This document shows positions 6,520 to 6,543 of a DNA stretch of 6,543 nt, in pieces. The first letter of the stretch is position 1; each line of letters begins with the position of its first letter. A model generated the notes under the pieces. That model saw only the letters and a list, made by a program, of their open reading frames with translations, had not been told where the DNA came from and searched no databases. The stretch is from Bacteroidota bacterium (GTDB lineage Bacteria > Bacteroidota > Bacteroidia > Bacteroidales > Tenuifilaceae): positions 1-6,543 of the forward strand of contig JAEXVC010000282.1 in the NCBI GenBank assembly GCA_023406715.1, given 5' to 3'. A program made the position numbers and the translations under genes.

Positions 6520-6543
6520 ATGAGTGAAGAGATTCTCAAAGCG
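6520..6543 (+). CDS. Start of an unidentified gene, cut by the right edge
   Basis: ATG at 6520 opens a frame reading MSEEILKA to the end of the window. It lies 34 bases after the SiaC-family stop, on the same strand, with an A-rich upstream typical of the other starts here. Eight residues are too few to name a family. Its position makes it the first candidate for the effector of the SiaC-like protein, or for another sensor of the same unit. Confidence 0.5.

Overview
The window reads as one dense, single-strand stretch of signal-transduction genes from a Bacteroidota-type bacterium. Three things suggest this: moderate, slightly AT-rich composition; A/T-rich start-codon upstreams without clear Shine-Dalgarno motifs; and protein architectures (GAF with a PDxY-SG-PK signature, E/N-rich signalling helices, SpoIIE phosphatases next to SiaB/SiaC proteins) that are common in that phylum. 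Genus or order cannot be fixed from the sequence. No RNA genes, mobile elements, CRISPR arrays or long repeats are seen, and there is no gene-free stretch over 300 bases.

Layout, all on the + strand: (1) 1-663, the 3' end of a multi-PAS protein cut by the left edge; (2) 665-1498, a CheR-type methyltransferase homologue with a degenerate SAM-binding region; (3) 1504-2064, a receiver-less CheB-type methylesterase with an intact Ser-His-Asp triad; (4) 2069-2860, a two-helix membrane protein with a GAF domain; (5) 2862-5474, an 870-residue membrane-anchored TM-HAMP-GAF-coiled coil-PAS-PAS-SpoIIE/PP2C phosphatase; (6) 5514-6089, a SiaB-family (DUF6272) GHKL-like protein kinase; (7) 6103-6486, a SiaC-family (DUF1987) phosphoprotein; (8) 6520 onward, the first eight codons of another gene. 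Genes 1-5 are separated by 1-5 bases. The first real gap, 39 bases before gene 6, holds a 14-bp perfect palindrome. The whole set is probably one transcription unit, perhaps with an internal promoter there.

Genes 5-7 together resemble the SiaA/SiaB/SiaC phosphorylation switch of Pseudomonas. A membrane PP2C phosphatase and a GHKL-like kinase would set the phosphorylation state of the STAS-like SiaC protein. The SiaC residue expected to be phosphorylated (Thr68) is present at the same number. The diguanylate cyclase SiaD that this switch controls in Pseudomonas is not visible, so the output is unknown and may lie in the gene starting at 6520. Genes 1-3 look like a split form of the CheB-CheR-PAS fusion proteins, with no chemoreceptor, CheA or CheW in view. 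The most unusual aspect is the physical coupling of this chemotaxis-like methylation pair, whose CheR appears catalytically compromised, to a Sia-type partner switch through two related membrane GAF sensors.
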